A stretch of 64,000 nucleotides of DNA from QHWK01 sp035259385 (lineage in GTDB: Bacteria > Acidobacteriota > Vicinamibacteria > Vicinamibacterales > CAVVIG01): NCBI GenBank assembly GCA_035259385.1, contig DATFWL010000316.1:34136-98135 (forward strand), given 5' to 3'. Positions within the stretch are counted from its first letter, which is position 1. Each line of letters starts with the position of its first letter. The notes below the pieces were generated by a model that was given only the letters and a program-made list of their open reading frames with translations, was not told the DNA's origin and ran no database searches. This document shows positions 50,832 through 59,822 of the stretch, in pieces. Both the position numbers and the translations under genes were made by a program.

Positions 50832-51958
50832 CAGCTGTTCTCGGGCTTGGGCGTCTTGCTGTTGGCGGGACGCACCTTGTTGTTGACGAGGACGGCCGCG
50901 CCGTTCCGGAGCTTGAACACGCCGGAGGTGACCACCTCATCGCCGGCCTTCACGCCGGAGAGGACTGAGATCTGGTCGCCGCGCGCGGCGCCGAGCTTGA
51001 CGAACTGCTGGCGCACGCCGCGATAGGGTTTGCCGCTCGGATCCTTCATGTCGGCGACTACGAACACCGAGTTGCCGAACGGCGCATAGCTGATCGCCGA
51101 CGCGGGCAGCGAGACGACCGTGCCGGTCGCGCCGACCAACACCTCGGCCTGCACGAACATGCCGGGGCGCAGCTTGCCGTCGCGGTTGGCCAGCGTTGCC
51201 TGCACCTGCACGTTGCGGGTGGATTCGTCGACCACCGAGTCGATGGCGGTGATGCGGCCGCCGAACTCGATTCCGGCGAGGTTGTCGGTGGTGATGCGGA
51301 CGTTGCGGCCGGTGCGCATCTGGGCGATCGACTGCTGCGGCACGGCGAAGTTGACGTAGATCGGATTGAGCGATTGCAGCGTCACCAGCGCGTCGCCCGC
51401 CGAGAGGTACTGACCGAGGTTGACGCGGCGAATGCCGAGGATGCCGGCGAACGGCGCGCGGATCGTCTTGCGCTCGATCGTCGCTTTGATCTCGCCGACG
51501 CGCGCGTCGCTCTGGCGCTGATCGGCGGTCGCCCGATCGAATTCGGCGCGCGAGACGACGTTCTCGTTGAGCAGCCCCTGCATGCGCTCGAAGTTCAGGC
51601 GCGCGAGCTCGCGCTGCGCCTCGGCCGCCGCCAGCTGCGCCTGTTCCTGGCGCGTGTCGAGCAGCGCGAGCACTTCGCCTTCACGAACCGACTGGCCGGC
51701 TTCGAACCCGATGCGATCGACGGTCCCCGGCAGGTCGGCGCTGATCGTCACGCCCTGCACCGCCGCCACCGATCCGATCGCGGTCAGCGTCTCGGGCCAC
51801 CGCTCTTCGACCGCCGCGATCGTCGTCACGGCTTCGGGCGGCGGCTGGAACGACGCCGCCTGTCCGATCGCGGTTTGAATCTGCCTGAACTTCACGAACC
51901 CGAGCGCGCCGACGATCAGCGCGGTCGTCAACAACATCACGATCATTCGTTTCGCCAT
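50831..51958 (-). CDS. RND efflux periplasmic adaptor (membrane fusion protein)
   Basis: The 375-residue adaptor begins with an N-terminal anchor (MAKRMIVMLLTTALIVGALG) and shows the lipoyl and hairpin parts (SADLPGTVDRIGFEAGQSVR, EGEVLALLDTRQEQAQLAAA), a beta-barrel (VNFAVPQQSIAQMRTGRNVR) and a membrane-proximal domain. It joins the RND pump to the TolC-like channel. ATG 51958 is chosen because AAGGA lies just upstream and the anchor begins there. It is the first gene of the operon and diverges from the sensor kinase gene. Confidence 0.93.
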   Translation of the reverse strand: MAKRMIVMLLTTALIVGALGFVKFRQIQTAIGQAASFQPPPEAVTTIAAVEERWPETLTAIGSVAAVQGVTISADLPGTVDRIGFEAGQSVREGEVLALLDTRQEQAQLAAAEAQRELARLNFERMQGLLNENVVSRAEFDRATADQRQSDARVGEIKATIERKTIRAPFAGILGIRRVNLGQYLSAGDALVTLQSLNPIYVNFAVPQQSIAQMRTGRNVRITTDNLAGIEFGGRITAIDSVVDESTRNVQVQATLANRDGKLRPGMFVQAEVLVGATGTVVSLPASAISYAPFGNSVFVVADMKDPSGKPYRGVRQQFVKLGAARGDQISVLSGVKAGDEVVTSGVFKLRNGAAVLVNNKVRPANSKTPKPENS

Positions 51959-52224
51959 AACGTCCTTGTATCCGCCGGCCGGCCTCCGGCTCAATGACCT
52001 CTGAAGTAATGACGATCGACGCCGGACCGGATCGACAACGCGTCCTACTGTCGTTCGGATTTGACGCTCGAACAATCAGGCAGGTGTCCGAGCGGCGTCT
52101 CCATCGCACGCGGCACGCGATCGCCGGACATTGCGACGAGGACCGCCTGCGACTTTTGGACGATGCAGCGGCTGCTGGATTGCTCGATAATGGGACCGTG
52201 GGACAGAACACAACCGACTGCCAG
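51959..52224. promoter_or_regulatory. divergent intergenic region between efflux operon and sensor kinase
   Basis: The 266-base gap holds the promoters of both divergent units. On the plus strand a -10-like GATAAT occurs at 52186-52191, about 34 bases before ATG 52225, with no good -35 at 17 bases. On the minus side two AATGAC motifs (about 51994-52015) lie 35-55 bases upstream of the adaptor start and may be half-sites for a regulator. In-frame codons upstream of 52225 exist but probably are not translated. Confidence 0.35.
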
Positions 52225-53520
52225 ATGAGTCAACCCGCGCCGCCGCCGGAGCTGTCGTCCTCGGATCCCGAGGTGCTCAGGGCGGCGCTGAGCCGCGAGC
52301 ACGACGCGCGGTGCCGCGCCGAATGCCTGGCGGCAATGCAGACGGAAGTCGTCCAGCTCGCGCTCGATTTACTGGTTCGCGAGCCGGACATCGAAGGCTT
52401 CTTCGGCGGCATCACCAAGGCGATGGTCGAGGAGACCGGCAGCGAAGTCTGCGCGGTGTGGCGGCTCGACGATGCGCACGAGCGTTGCGAGCTGTGGATG
52501 GCGTATGCGCGCGACCGGCTGTACTCGCGCAATCGTTGCGAGCTCGACGGGCTGGTCTTTCCGCACGAGAGTTTCTCCCGCCATCTGATGACGTTCGCGG
52601 ACGGGTGGACCAACACCATCGAGTATCACGACGACGATCCCCGGCTGCCGCCCGACGTGCGCGAGTTCCATCGGATCAAGGGCGTCAAGGGGATGGTGGT
52701 GGCCCCGCTCGTCCTCGGCACGACGAATCTGGGATGGATCAAGTTGTCGGCGCGGACCTTGCCCGAATGCGCCGACGCACAGTGGTGGCGTGTCGTGCTG
52801 ATCGAAGCGGTGGCGCGCCAGGCCGCGCTCGCGCTTCACCACAACCGCCTCGTCGAGCGCAGCCGGATCGAGGAGCGCCGCAAGGCGACGCTCGAGGAGC
52901 GCAACCGGCTCGCGCGGGACATCCACGACAACCTCGCCCAGGGTTTCGCCGCGATCCTGATGCAGCTGCAGGCGGCGCAGCGCGAAGTGACGACGCTGAC
53001 GCCGGGCGTCGCCGCGACGCTGAACGTCGCGGTCGATCTCGCGCGCAATCACATGATCGAGGCGCGGCGCTCGGTCGGCACGCTCCGGCCGAATGTCAGC
53101 GACGCCGAGGAGATGTCCACGGCGCTGAAGCGGATCGCCGAACGCGTTCAGCTCACCACCTCGACGCCGATCGAGACCACGCTGGATCCGCTGCCGCGCT
53201 ACGGCGACGTCGTCGAGCGCGAGATCATCGGGATCGCGCAGGAAGCGCTCACCAACGCGGTCCGGCACGCGCGCGCCCGCCGGATCACCGTGCGCGCGTC
53301 GACCATCCGCTCGCTCGGGCTGAGGCTGTCGATTGCCGACGACGGCCGGGGGATCGCGCGCGAGAAGAGCACCTCCGGCTTCGGCATGACGAGCATGCAG
53401 GAGCGGGCGGCGCGCATCGGCGCGTCGCTGACGATCGTCACCGCGCCGAGGAGCGGCACCGAAGTCGTGCTTGCGTGGGAGCCGTCGTCGCTGCCGACAC
53501 GAATCCATGTTGCCAGCTGA
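52225..53520 (+). CDS. NarL-family sensor histidine kinase with GAF-like domain
   Basis: The 431-residue kinase has a GAF-like input domain (about 45-215; no transmembrane segment is seen) and a HisKA_3 dimerisation region with the phospho-acceptor His234 in RLARDIHDNLAQGFAAIL. The HATPase domain shows the N box GIAQEALTNAVRHARA and the G box SIADDGRGIAREKSTSGFGM. It is thus a cytoplasmic sensor of the NarX/DesK type. The start is placed at ATG 52225; GTG 52198 is an alternative, but it lies only a few bases after a possible -10. It overlaps the partner regulator by 14 bases. Confidence 0.85.
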   Translation: MSQPAPPPELSSSDPEVLRAALSREHDARCRAECLAAMQTEVVQLALDLLVREPDIEGFFGGITKAMVEETGSEVCAVWRLDDAHERCELWMAYARDRLYSRNRCELDGLVFPHESFSRHLMTFADGWTNTIEYHDDDPRLPPDVREFHRIKGVKGMVVAPLVLGTTNLGWIKLSARTLPECADAQWWRVVLIEAVARQAALALHHNRLVERSRIEERRKATLEERNRLARDIHDNLAQGFAAILMQLQAAQREVTTLTPGVAATLNVAVDLARNHMIEARRSVGTLRPNVSDAEEMSTALKRIAERVQLTTSTPIETTLDPLPRYGDVVEREIIGIAQEALTNAVRHARARRITVRASTIRSLGLRLSIADDGRGIAREKSTSGFGMTSMQERAARIGASLTIVTAPRSGTEVVLAWEPSSLPTRIHVAS

Positions 53521-54154
53521 ATTGAGCGCTGGGGCCAAGTCCACCGTGCTGGTCGTCGACGATCACGCGCTGCTGCGGACGGGCGTCGCCAACATCATCA
53601 ACCAGGAGGCCGACCTCCGCGTGGTCGCCGAAGCGAGCAACGGCATGGAGGCGATCCAGGCCTTCGAGCAGCACCATCCCGACGTCACCCTGCTCGACTT
53701 GCGGATGCCGATCATGGAGGGCGTCGAGGCGGTGCGGCAGATTCGCGCGCGCGACCCGCGCGCGCGCGTCATCGTCCTGACCACCTACGACACCGACGAC
53801 GAGATCGCGCGCGCGCTCAAGGCGGGCGCGAAGGCGTACGTCCTGAAGGACATCGCCGCCGACGATCTGATTGGCTGCATCCGCGACGTGCTGGCGGGCA
53901 AGACCTATCTGGCGCCGGCAGCGGCGGCCAAGCTGGCCGAGGGCGTGACGCGCGTGCAGCTGACGCCGCGCGAGATCGCGACCCTGCGTCTGCTGGCCGA
54001 CGGCAAGGCCAACAAGGAAATCGCCAGCGAGCTCGCGATCAGCGAGCGCACGGTGAAAACCCACCTCGGCCATCTCTTCGAGAAGCTCGGCGTGACCAGC
54101 CGCACTGAGGCGATCAAGGTCGCGACGCGCCGCGGGCTGGTGCGGCTCGAGTGA
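53507..54154 (+). CDS. NarL/LuxR-family response regulator
   Basis: The 215-residue partner of the preceding kinase has an intact receiver: acidic pair Asp18-Asp19 (LVVDDHALL), phospho-acceptor Asp64 (VTLLDLRMP) and Lys in AYVLKDIAADDL. A LuxR-type DNA-binding domain follows: LTPREIATLRLLADGKANKE, IASELAISERTVKTHLGHLF. It contrasts with the receiver of the regulator at 16493, which lacks all of these. Its target is unknown, but the divergent efflux operon is a natural candidate. It is followed by a strong hairpin. Confidence 0.93.
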   Translation: MLPAELSAGAKSTVLVVDDHALLRTGVANIINQEADLRVVAEASNGMEAIQAFEQHHPDVTLLDLRMPIMEGVEAVRQIRARDPRARVIVLTTYDTDDEIARALKAGAKAYVLKDIAADDLIGCIRDVLAGKTYLAPAAAAKLAEGVTRVQLTPREIATLRLLADGKANKEIASELAISERTVKTHLGHLFEKLGVTSRTEAIKVATRRGLVRLE

Positions 54155-54158
54155 GTGA

Positions 54159-54176
54159 CGTCCGGCTAGCCGGACG
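54159..54176. terminator. perfect 18-base palindrome between convergent genes
   Basis: CGTCCGGCTAGCCGGACG is a perfect palindrome that lies between the stop of the response regulator (54154) and the stop of the MgtE-fusion gene (54183). Its position and symmetry suit a bidirectional transcription-end hairpin, though there is no T-run. Confidence 0.5.
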
Positions 54177-54182
54177 CGACCA

Positions 54183-57100
54183 TCACAGCAAGGTTCCCCG
54201 CAGGACGACGATTCCCACCGTGAAATAGATGATCAGCCCGGTCACGTCCACCAGCGTCGCGACGAACGGCGCGGAGGAGGTCGCCGGATCGAAGCCGAAG
54301 CGCCGCAGCAGGAACGGCAGCAGCGATCCGATCAACGTGCCCCACAGGACGACGCCGACGAGCGCGAGGCCGACCGTCAGCGCCACCAGCAGCCAGTGCG
54401 GGCCGTAGAGATTCGAGAACAGCGACCACACCGTGATGCGCAGGAAGCCAATCGAGCCGAGGATGCCGCCGAGGGTCAGGCCTGCCCCGATCTCGCGCCG
54501 CATCACCTGCCACCAGTCCCTCAGCTGCACTTCCCCGAGCGCAATCGCCCGGATCACCAGGGTCGATGCCTGCGAGCCGGAGTTGCCGCCGCTCGAGATG
54601 ATCAGCGGCACGAACAGCGCCAGCACGACGGCGCGTTCGATCTCCCGCTCGAACGCGCCCATCGCCGTCGCCGTCAGCATCTCGCCCAGGAACAGCGCCG
54701 TCAGCCAGCCGGCGCGCTTCTGAATCATCCGCCTGAACGCGATCTCCATGTACGGCTCGTCGAGTGCCTCCGAACCGCCGATCCGCTGAATCTCCTTCGT
54801 CGTCACCGCTTCCACGACGTCGAGGACGTCGTCGATGGTGACGATGCCGATGAGCACGCCGGTGGTGTCGGTCACCGGCAGCGCCGTGCGATCCTCGCGG
54901 CGGAACACGGTGACCGCAGTGTTCTGATCGTCGGCCGCGTTGAGCGCCACGAACCGGCGGTCCATCAGGTCGGAGACGTGGTTCTCCGGCGACGTCAGCA
55001 GCAGCTCGCGGATGCGGATGTCGTCGATCAGCATGCCGCGGTCGTCGACGACGTAGATCACGTTCAGCGTCTCGCTGTCCTGTCCGTGCCCGCGGATGTG
55101 ATCGAGGACCTGGTGAATCGTCCACTGCTCGCGGACCGCGATGTAGTCCGGCGTCATCAGACGCCCGATCGAGCCTTCCGGGTAGCCGAGCAGCGTGAGC
55201 GCGACGGCGCGTTCGTCGGGAGTGAGCAGCGTGAGCAGCTGCTGCGTGGCGGTGGCCGGCAGCTCCTCCAGGAACATCGTGCGGTCGTCGGGCGCCATCT
55301 CGTTGAGGATCGCGGCCACGTCGTCCAGCGCCATCGCCTTGAGAAGCGTTTCCTGCGCGTCGAGCGACAGGTACTCGAACGTCGCGGCTGCGACCCTCCG
55401 CGGCAGGACGCGGAACGCGACCACCTGATCCTCGGGCGCGAGATCGGTGAGCGCGGCGGCGAGGTCGCTCGGCGGCCGGTTGCGAACCATGTCGCGCAGC
55501 CGCACGAAATCGCGCTGCCGGACGGCTGCGGCCAGCTCGTCGCCCGGGCGTGCGACCTTTCGTACGACGTCAATCGCATCACCGGCCCGGTCGGGATGCT
55601 TCAGGTCTTCCTGCATATGCGTCAGCGCGGCGCGGACCACGTCGTGATGGTGCACGTGCGGGCCCACTGTTTTGACCATCTGGAGCCAGAGGTCGTGGAT
55701 CATCTGGAGGTCGTCGGCGGTCAGCGCCGGCGCGTGCGCACCGAGGTGGTACTCCGCGGTGCGGCCGCTGCCGTGACGGACGACGAGGCGGACGCCGAGC
55801 GGCTTCGGCGGCGGGATCCGTTCCCACGCCTCGCCGAGCAGCCGCACCTGATCGGCGCCGGTGAGCGTCTCGGATTCGCCGACGTAGACCTCCGACGATC
55901 CGAGTTTCGCGATCGTCGCGGCAATCGAGTCGAAGACGTTCACGCCGGGGACGATCAGCAGCCGCACCGCGCGGCCCGCGCGCTCGGCGAGCATCGCGGC
56001 GTCGGTGAGCACGCGGCGCTCCTCGTCGGTCGGCGCCGTCGTGGTCACCACATCGTCGGAGGCATCGATGCCGGCAAGGCGGACGCTGACGACGATCAGG
56101 TCGCGATCGCCGGCGTTCTGCAGCGCCGTCGCCAGGTGCGCCAGTGCGCCCGGCTTGCGGACCGGAACGAGCACGTTGCCGGGACGGGGATGGATCTGAT
56201 CGACGCCGATCGCCGGCATCGCGAGGAGCTCGACGTCGGCGGCGGCCTCGGCCGCGTCCGCCGCCGCCTGCCGCGCCATGCGCTCGGAAATCGTCAGCGC
56301 CGCCAGGGCCACGGCCAGCAGCGCGCCACCGCCGAGCGCCGGCAGATCGCCGGAGACGACGAGCAGGAGCGCCGGCACTCCCACCAGGAGTCCGACGCCG
56401 ACCAGGCCCACCGGCCGCTCGCGACCGCCGAGCCGCGGATTGAACCCGACCCGGAACGCACGCGGCTCCGATCGCAGCGTTCGCAGGCGGATCAGCGCGG
56501 CGACCTTCAACAGCAGGCCGCACGCGAGCACGATCGCGTAGGCGCGCGCAATCCACGCGAGACGGCCGCCACTCACGATCACGACCGTGGTCTGCGCGAT
56601 TGCACCGAGATCGATGAGCCGCGCCGGCGTGCCGAACCGGGGGTGCAGCGCGCGCATGGCGCGGAGCAGCACGCCGTCCTCGGCGAGCCGCAGCAGCAGT
56701 TTGTGCGCGTCGATCGCCGCCCGATGAATCGCCAGCCCGAAGAGGAGCACTGACGCGGCGGCGATGGCGATCGCGGACAGCAGCCCGATCCATCGCGGCG
56801 TGCCGTCGAACCACGGCAACGCCGCCATCGGCGCCTCGTGCCACCAGAGGCGATCGGTGGCCGGGACGAGCATCGCAAACACGAAGCCGCCGCCGGCGAT
56901 CACGATCAGCGCGTAGGCGTTGACGAACCACATCGCCCGGCGGAGGTTGCGGACTTTCGGCGGCGGGAAGTCCGCGGACGCATGGCTGACCGCGTCGCCG
57001 GATCCGACGACGAACAGACAGCCACCGATCGCGAAGAGGATGCCGATCAGCGACGTGCCGCTGGCCAGGCTCGGGAATGCAATCGTCGGCGTGGCGCCGC

Positions 57101-57710
57101 GGCGCAGCAGCAATTCGATCGCGTGCGCCGTGACCAGCACGATCAGTCCGGCAGCCACCGGCGTCACCGTGCGCCGGACCAGGGTGGCGGGAAGCGGCCG
57201 TCCCTGGCGGAGCCGCAGCCACACGATGCCGACCAGGCACGCCGCAAGGGCGACGGTGATGTCCGCGAGTGAGATGTTCTCCCGCTGCGCAGCCGCCGCC
57301 GGCTTGACCAGCGACCCGACGGCGATCAGCGCATGTCCCGCGGCGCTCGCGCTCAGCGCGCTGAACAGCAGGCTGTCAGCGAGGATGACGGCCGCCGCGG
57401 CCCGCGCCGTCGGCGGGCCGAACGCGCGTTTGGCGGCGCCGTAGAGACCGCCGGGAATGAAGAGCGCCGCGTTCTCGAGATCGACGGCGCGGACCGCCCA
57501 TCCAATGAGCACGGCGACCGTGAGGAACCAGGGACCGGCGGCGCCCCACGTCTGATCGACGATGCCGGCCGCAAACAGTCCCATCGCGGTCGTGCCGAGC
57601 AGCAGGATCGCCAGGCCCTGCTCGACGGAGAACAACCCCGCCAGCGGCACCGGTACCGTGCCGATGACAACGCGGAGCGATTTTCGCGGTGTCGTGAAGC
57701 GGCGGGGCAT
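54183..57710 (-). CDS. APC-type permease / USP-like / MgtE magnesium transporter fusion
   Basis: One 1175-residue frame joins three modules. Residues about 1-470 are a multi-helix permease resembling APC-superfamily amino-acid transporters (VRAVDLENAALFIPGGLYGA, GDAVSHASADFPPPKVRNL). About 510-700 resembles universal-stress-like nucleotide-binding units (RPGNVLVPVRKPGALAHL). About 725-1175 is a complete MgtE: N domain of helical repeats, two CBS units (GRLMTPDYIAV, GVLIGIVTIDDVLDVVEA) and five membrane helices with the pore motif FVPLIISSGGNSGSQAS and PFVATLVDVTGLIIYF. Classical MgtE is about 450 residues. A GTG 6 bases upstream is an alternative start. No frameshift is needed to join the modules. 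Confidence 0.85.
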   Translation of the reverse strand: MPRRFTTPRKSLRVVIGTVPVPLAGLFSVEQGLAILLLGTTAMGLFAAGIVDQTWGAAGPWFLTVAVLIGWAVRAVDLENAALFIPGGLYGAAKRAFGPPTARAAAAVILADSLLFSALSASAAGHALIAVGSLVKPAAAAQRENISLADITVALAACLVGIVWLRLRQGRPLPATLVRRTVTPVAAGLIVLVTAHAIELLLRRGATPTIAFPSLASGTSLIGILFAIGGCLFVVGSGDAVSHASADFPPPKVRNLRRAMWFVNAYALIVIAGGGFVFAMLVPATDRLWWHEAPMAALPWFDGTPRWIGLLSAIAIAAASVLLFGLAIHRAAIDAHKLLLRLAEDGVLLRAMRALHPRFGTPARLIDLGAIAQTTVVIVSGGRLAWIARAYAIVLACGLLLKVAALIRLRTLRSEPRAFRVGFNPRLGGRERPVGLVGVGLLVGVPALLLVVSGDLPALGGGALLAVALAALTISERMARQAAADAAEAAADVELLAMPAIGVDQIHPRPGNVLVPVRKPGALAHLATALQNAGDRDLIVVSVRLAGIDASDDVVTTTAPTDEERRVLTDAAMLAERAGRAVRLLIVPGVNVFDSIAATIAKLGSSEVYVGESETLTGADQVRLLGEAWERIPPPKPLGVRLVVRHGSGRTAEYHLGAHAPALTADDLQMIHDLWLQMVKTVGPHVHHHDVVRAALTHMQEDLKHPDRAGDAIDVVRKVARPGDELAAAVRQRDFVRLRDMVRNRPPSDLAAALTDLAPEDQVVAFRVLPRRVAAATFEYLSLDAQETLLKAMALDDVAAILNEMAPDDRTMFLEELPATATQQLLTLLTPDERAVALTLLGYPEGSIGRLMTPDYIAVREQWTIHQVLDHIRGHGQDSETLNVIYVVDDRGMLIDDIRIRELLLTSPENHVSDLMDRRFVALNAADDQNTAVTVFRREDRTALPVTDTTGVLIGIVTIDDVLDVVEAVTTKEIQRIGGSEALDEPYMEIAFRRMIQKRAGWLTALFLGEMLTATAMGAFEREIERAVVLALFVPLIISSGGNSGSQASTLVIRAIALGEVQLRDWWQVMRREIGAGLTLGGILGSIGFLRITVWSLFSNLYGPHWLLVALTVGLALVGVVLWGTLIGSLLPFLLRRFGFDPATSSAPFVATLVDVTGLIIYFTVGIVVLRGTLL

Positions 57711-57757
57711 CGGCACGATAGGTCCAGGGCTCGTCAGTCAGTTCGGCGAGAACGAAC

Positions 57758-57763
57758 ATTATA
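57758..57763 (-). promoter_or_regulatory. -10 box (TATAAT) for the MgtE fusion gene
   Basis: On the minus strand a perfect TATAAT lies about 48 bases upstream of the start codon, rare in this GC-rich sequence. The expected -35 region shows only ATCAAT. The resulting leader of about 40 bases is too short for a magnesium riboswitch. Confidence 0.5.
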
Positions 57764-57857
57764 CGGAGGCCGCAATACGAATTGATCGGCGCATGAGACC
57801 CTGCGGGCGGGACTCGCGGTTCGTGGGTCAGGCCTGGCCGTGCCTGTCCCGCGTTCC

Positions 57858-58991
57858 CTATTGAACGCGGTCGAGCGCGGCGAGCGACTGACGGACGATT
57901 CCCGGCGGCAGCGGCGCATAGCCGAGACCGTCGGCGTACTGCTGCCCGTCGTTGAGGCACCAGCGGAAGAGATCGCGGATCTCGTCGCTCTTCCGCGGGT
58001 TGTCGTAGTGGCGATACAGCAGCACCCACGTCAGCGTGACGATGGGATAGGCGTCGGCTCTCGATGGATCCGGGACGTAGAGACGCAGGTTGTCCGGAAG
58101 CGGCACCTCAGAGAACGCCGCCGCGGCGCTCTTCGGCTCGGGCCCGACGAACTGGCCGGCGCGATTCTCGAGCCGCGCCGTCTGGAGTGCGGCCTTGCGG
58201 GCGAATTCATATCCGACGTAGCCGATCGATCCGATTGCCTGCTTGATCCGTCCGGCAACGCCCTCGTTGCCGGACGCGCGCATCGAATTGCCCGGCCAGT
58301 CGACGAGCGTCGCGGCGCCGTACTGGCCGCGCCAGGTCTCGCTGACGGCGTCGAGATGCTTGGTGAAGGCGAACGTCGTGCCGCTGCCGTCCTGGCGCAC
58401 GACGGTCGTGATGGTGAGATCGGGCAATGCCACGCTCGGATTCGAGCGCGCGATGCGCGGATCGTTCCACGTCCGGATCGTGCCGAGAAAAATCCCGACG
58501 TAGGCCTCGCGCGAGAGGCGCAACCCGCCGCGGAGATTCGGCAGATTGTAGGCCAGCGCGACGCTGCCGGCGGTCAGCGGCACGAGCACGGCGCCGGTTG
58601 GAACGGCCGCGATCTCGTCGTCGCGCATCGCCGCGTCGCTGGCGCCGAAGTCCACGCGCTCGTCGTCGCCGACGTCGCGGCCGATGAAGCGGCGGATGCC
58701 CTCGCCGCTGCCGACCGCATCGTAGGCCACGACACGATCGGGATGATGGCCCGTGTACATGCGGAACCATTCGCTGTACAGCGCCGCGGGGAAGGTTGCG
58801 CCGGCGCCTTCGATCAACGACCCGCCGGGCGGGACCAGCGGCGCCGTCACCTTGATCGCCGACACCCTGCGCGGAACCGCCTCGGCGCGGCAGCCGCTCA
58901 TGGCGGCCGCCGCGAGCAGGACGAAGGCGCCGCAGTTCGGCACGCGCCGTCTAACTGAACTCGCCACGGATGTACGCCTGCGTATGGCCAT
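57858..58991 (-). CDS. pstS: phosphate-binding lipoprotein PstS, second copy
   Basis: The 377-residue periplasmic phosphate-binding protein has a lipoprotein-like signal (LLAAAAMSGC with Cys34) and the PstS core: IEGAGATFPAALYSEWFRMY, GVDFGASDAAMRDDEI-type segment (here RVDFGASDAAMRDD), VRQDGSGTTFAFTKHLDAVS, GSIGYVGYEFA. The ATG 58991 start gives an Arg-rich leader and overlaps pstB by 41 bases; GTG 58943 would avoid the overlap but lose the positive charges. It is the last gene of the pst operon, whose first gene is another pstS. They share motifs but differ widely. Confidence 0.88.
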   Translation of the reverse strand: MAIRRRTSVASSVRRRVPNCGAFVLLAAAAMSGCRAEAVPRRVSAIKVTAPLVPPGGSLIEGAGATFPAALYSEWFRMYTGHHPDRVVAYDAVGSGEGIRRFIGRDVGDDERVDFGASDAAMRDDEIAAVPTGAVLVPLTAGSVALAYNLPNLRGGLRLSREAYVGIFLGTIRTWNDPRIARSNPSVALPDLTITTVVRQDGSGTTFAFTKHLDAVSETWRGQYGAATLVDWPGNSMRASGNEGVAGRIKQAIGSIGYVGYEFARKAALQTARLENRAGQFVGPEPKSAAAAFSEVPLPDNLRLYVPDPSRADAYPIVTLTWVLLYRHYDNPRKSDEIRDLFRWCLNDGQQYADGLGYAPLPPGIVRQSLAALDRVQ

Positions 58992-59802
58992 GCTCGGGGG
59001 CTTCGAAGAGCTGCCGCGTCGGCCCGAATTCGACCAGATACCCGGTTCGTCCGCCTTCGCTCGTGTCGACGTACAGGAATCCGGTGTGATCGGCGACGCG
59101 CTGCGCCTGCTGCAGGTTGTGCGTGACGATGGCGATCGTGTAGCGCTTGCGCAGTTCGAGCATCAGCTCTTCGATTCTCCGGGTGGCGATCGGATCGAGC
59201 GCCGAGGCCGGCTCGTCCATCAGAATCACTTCCGGTTCGGTCGCGATCGCCCTCGCGATGCACAGGCGCTGCTGCTGACCGCCCGACAGCGACAGCCCGC
59301 TCTTCTGCAGCTTGTCCTTGACTTCGTCCCAAAGCGCAGCGCCCTTCAGCGCCTGCTCGACGCGTCCAGCGATGTCGCCCTTGAAGCCGTTCAAGCGGAG
59401 TCCGAAGGCGACGTTGTTGTAGACGCTGGTCGCGAACGGATTTGGCTGCTGAAACACCATGCCGATGAAGCGGCGCACGGCCACCGGGTCGATCGCCGGG
59501 TGATAGATGTCGTGGCCGCGGTATTTCACGTGGCCTTCGAAGCGGAAGCCGCGGACCAGATCGTTCATCCGGTTGAGGCAGCGCAGCACCGTGCTCTTGC
59601 CGCAGCCGGACGGACCGATGAACGCGGTGATCGCGTTCTTGGCGATCGGCAGATCGACGTCGCGGACCGCCTTGAACGTGCCGTAATACAGTTCCTTGAT
59701 CCGGCAGTCGATGACGACGTTCGATTGATCCGATCCGGACGCGCCATGCACCCGGCTCGACGGGTGCGAGTCCCTGCTGGACGGCATGCTGACGGTGGCC
59801 AT
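58951..59802 (-). CDS. pstB: phosphate ABC transporter ATP-binding protein PstB
   Basis: The 283-residue ATPase powers the phosphate importer. It has Walker A GPSGCGKST, Q-loop FQQPNPF, ABC signature LSGGQQQR, Walker B EVILMDEPASALDP and switch His in THNLQQAQRVAD. The PstB-typical segments NRMNDLVRGFRFEGHVKY and GRTGYLVEFGPTRQLFEAPE are present. AGGAGA lies 8 bases upstream of ATG 59802. An N-terminal extension of about 25 residues (Ser-rich) precedes the conserved start. It is between pstA and the second pstS. Confidence 0.95.
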   Translation of the reverse strand: MATVSMPSSRDSHPSSRVHGASGSDQSNVVIDCRIKELYYGTFKAVRDVDLPIAKNAITAFIGPSGCGKSTVLRCLNRMNDLVRGFRFEGHVKYRGHDIYHPAIDPVAVRRFIGMVFQQPNPFATSVYNNVAFGLRLNGFKGDIAGRVEQALKGAALWDEVKDKLQKSGLSLSGGQQQRLCIARAIATEPEVILMDEPASALDPIATRRIEELMLELRKRYTIAIVTHNLQQAQRVADHTGFLYVDTSEGGRTGYLVEFGPTRQLFEAPEHGHTQAYIRGEFS

Positions 59803-59822
59803 GTACCGGGTCTCCTGGACTC

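Noticed and set aside
47817..51026. Very long open frame on the plus strand opposite the RND pump genes
   Set aside because: It is rich in Arg, Gln, His and Asp, has no recognisable domain, and is fully antisense to the pump and adaptor, whose motifs are unambiguous. High GC content makes long antisense frames common.
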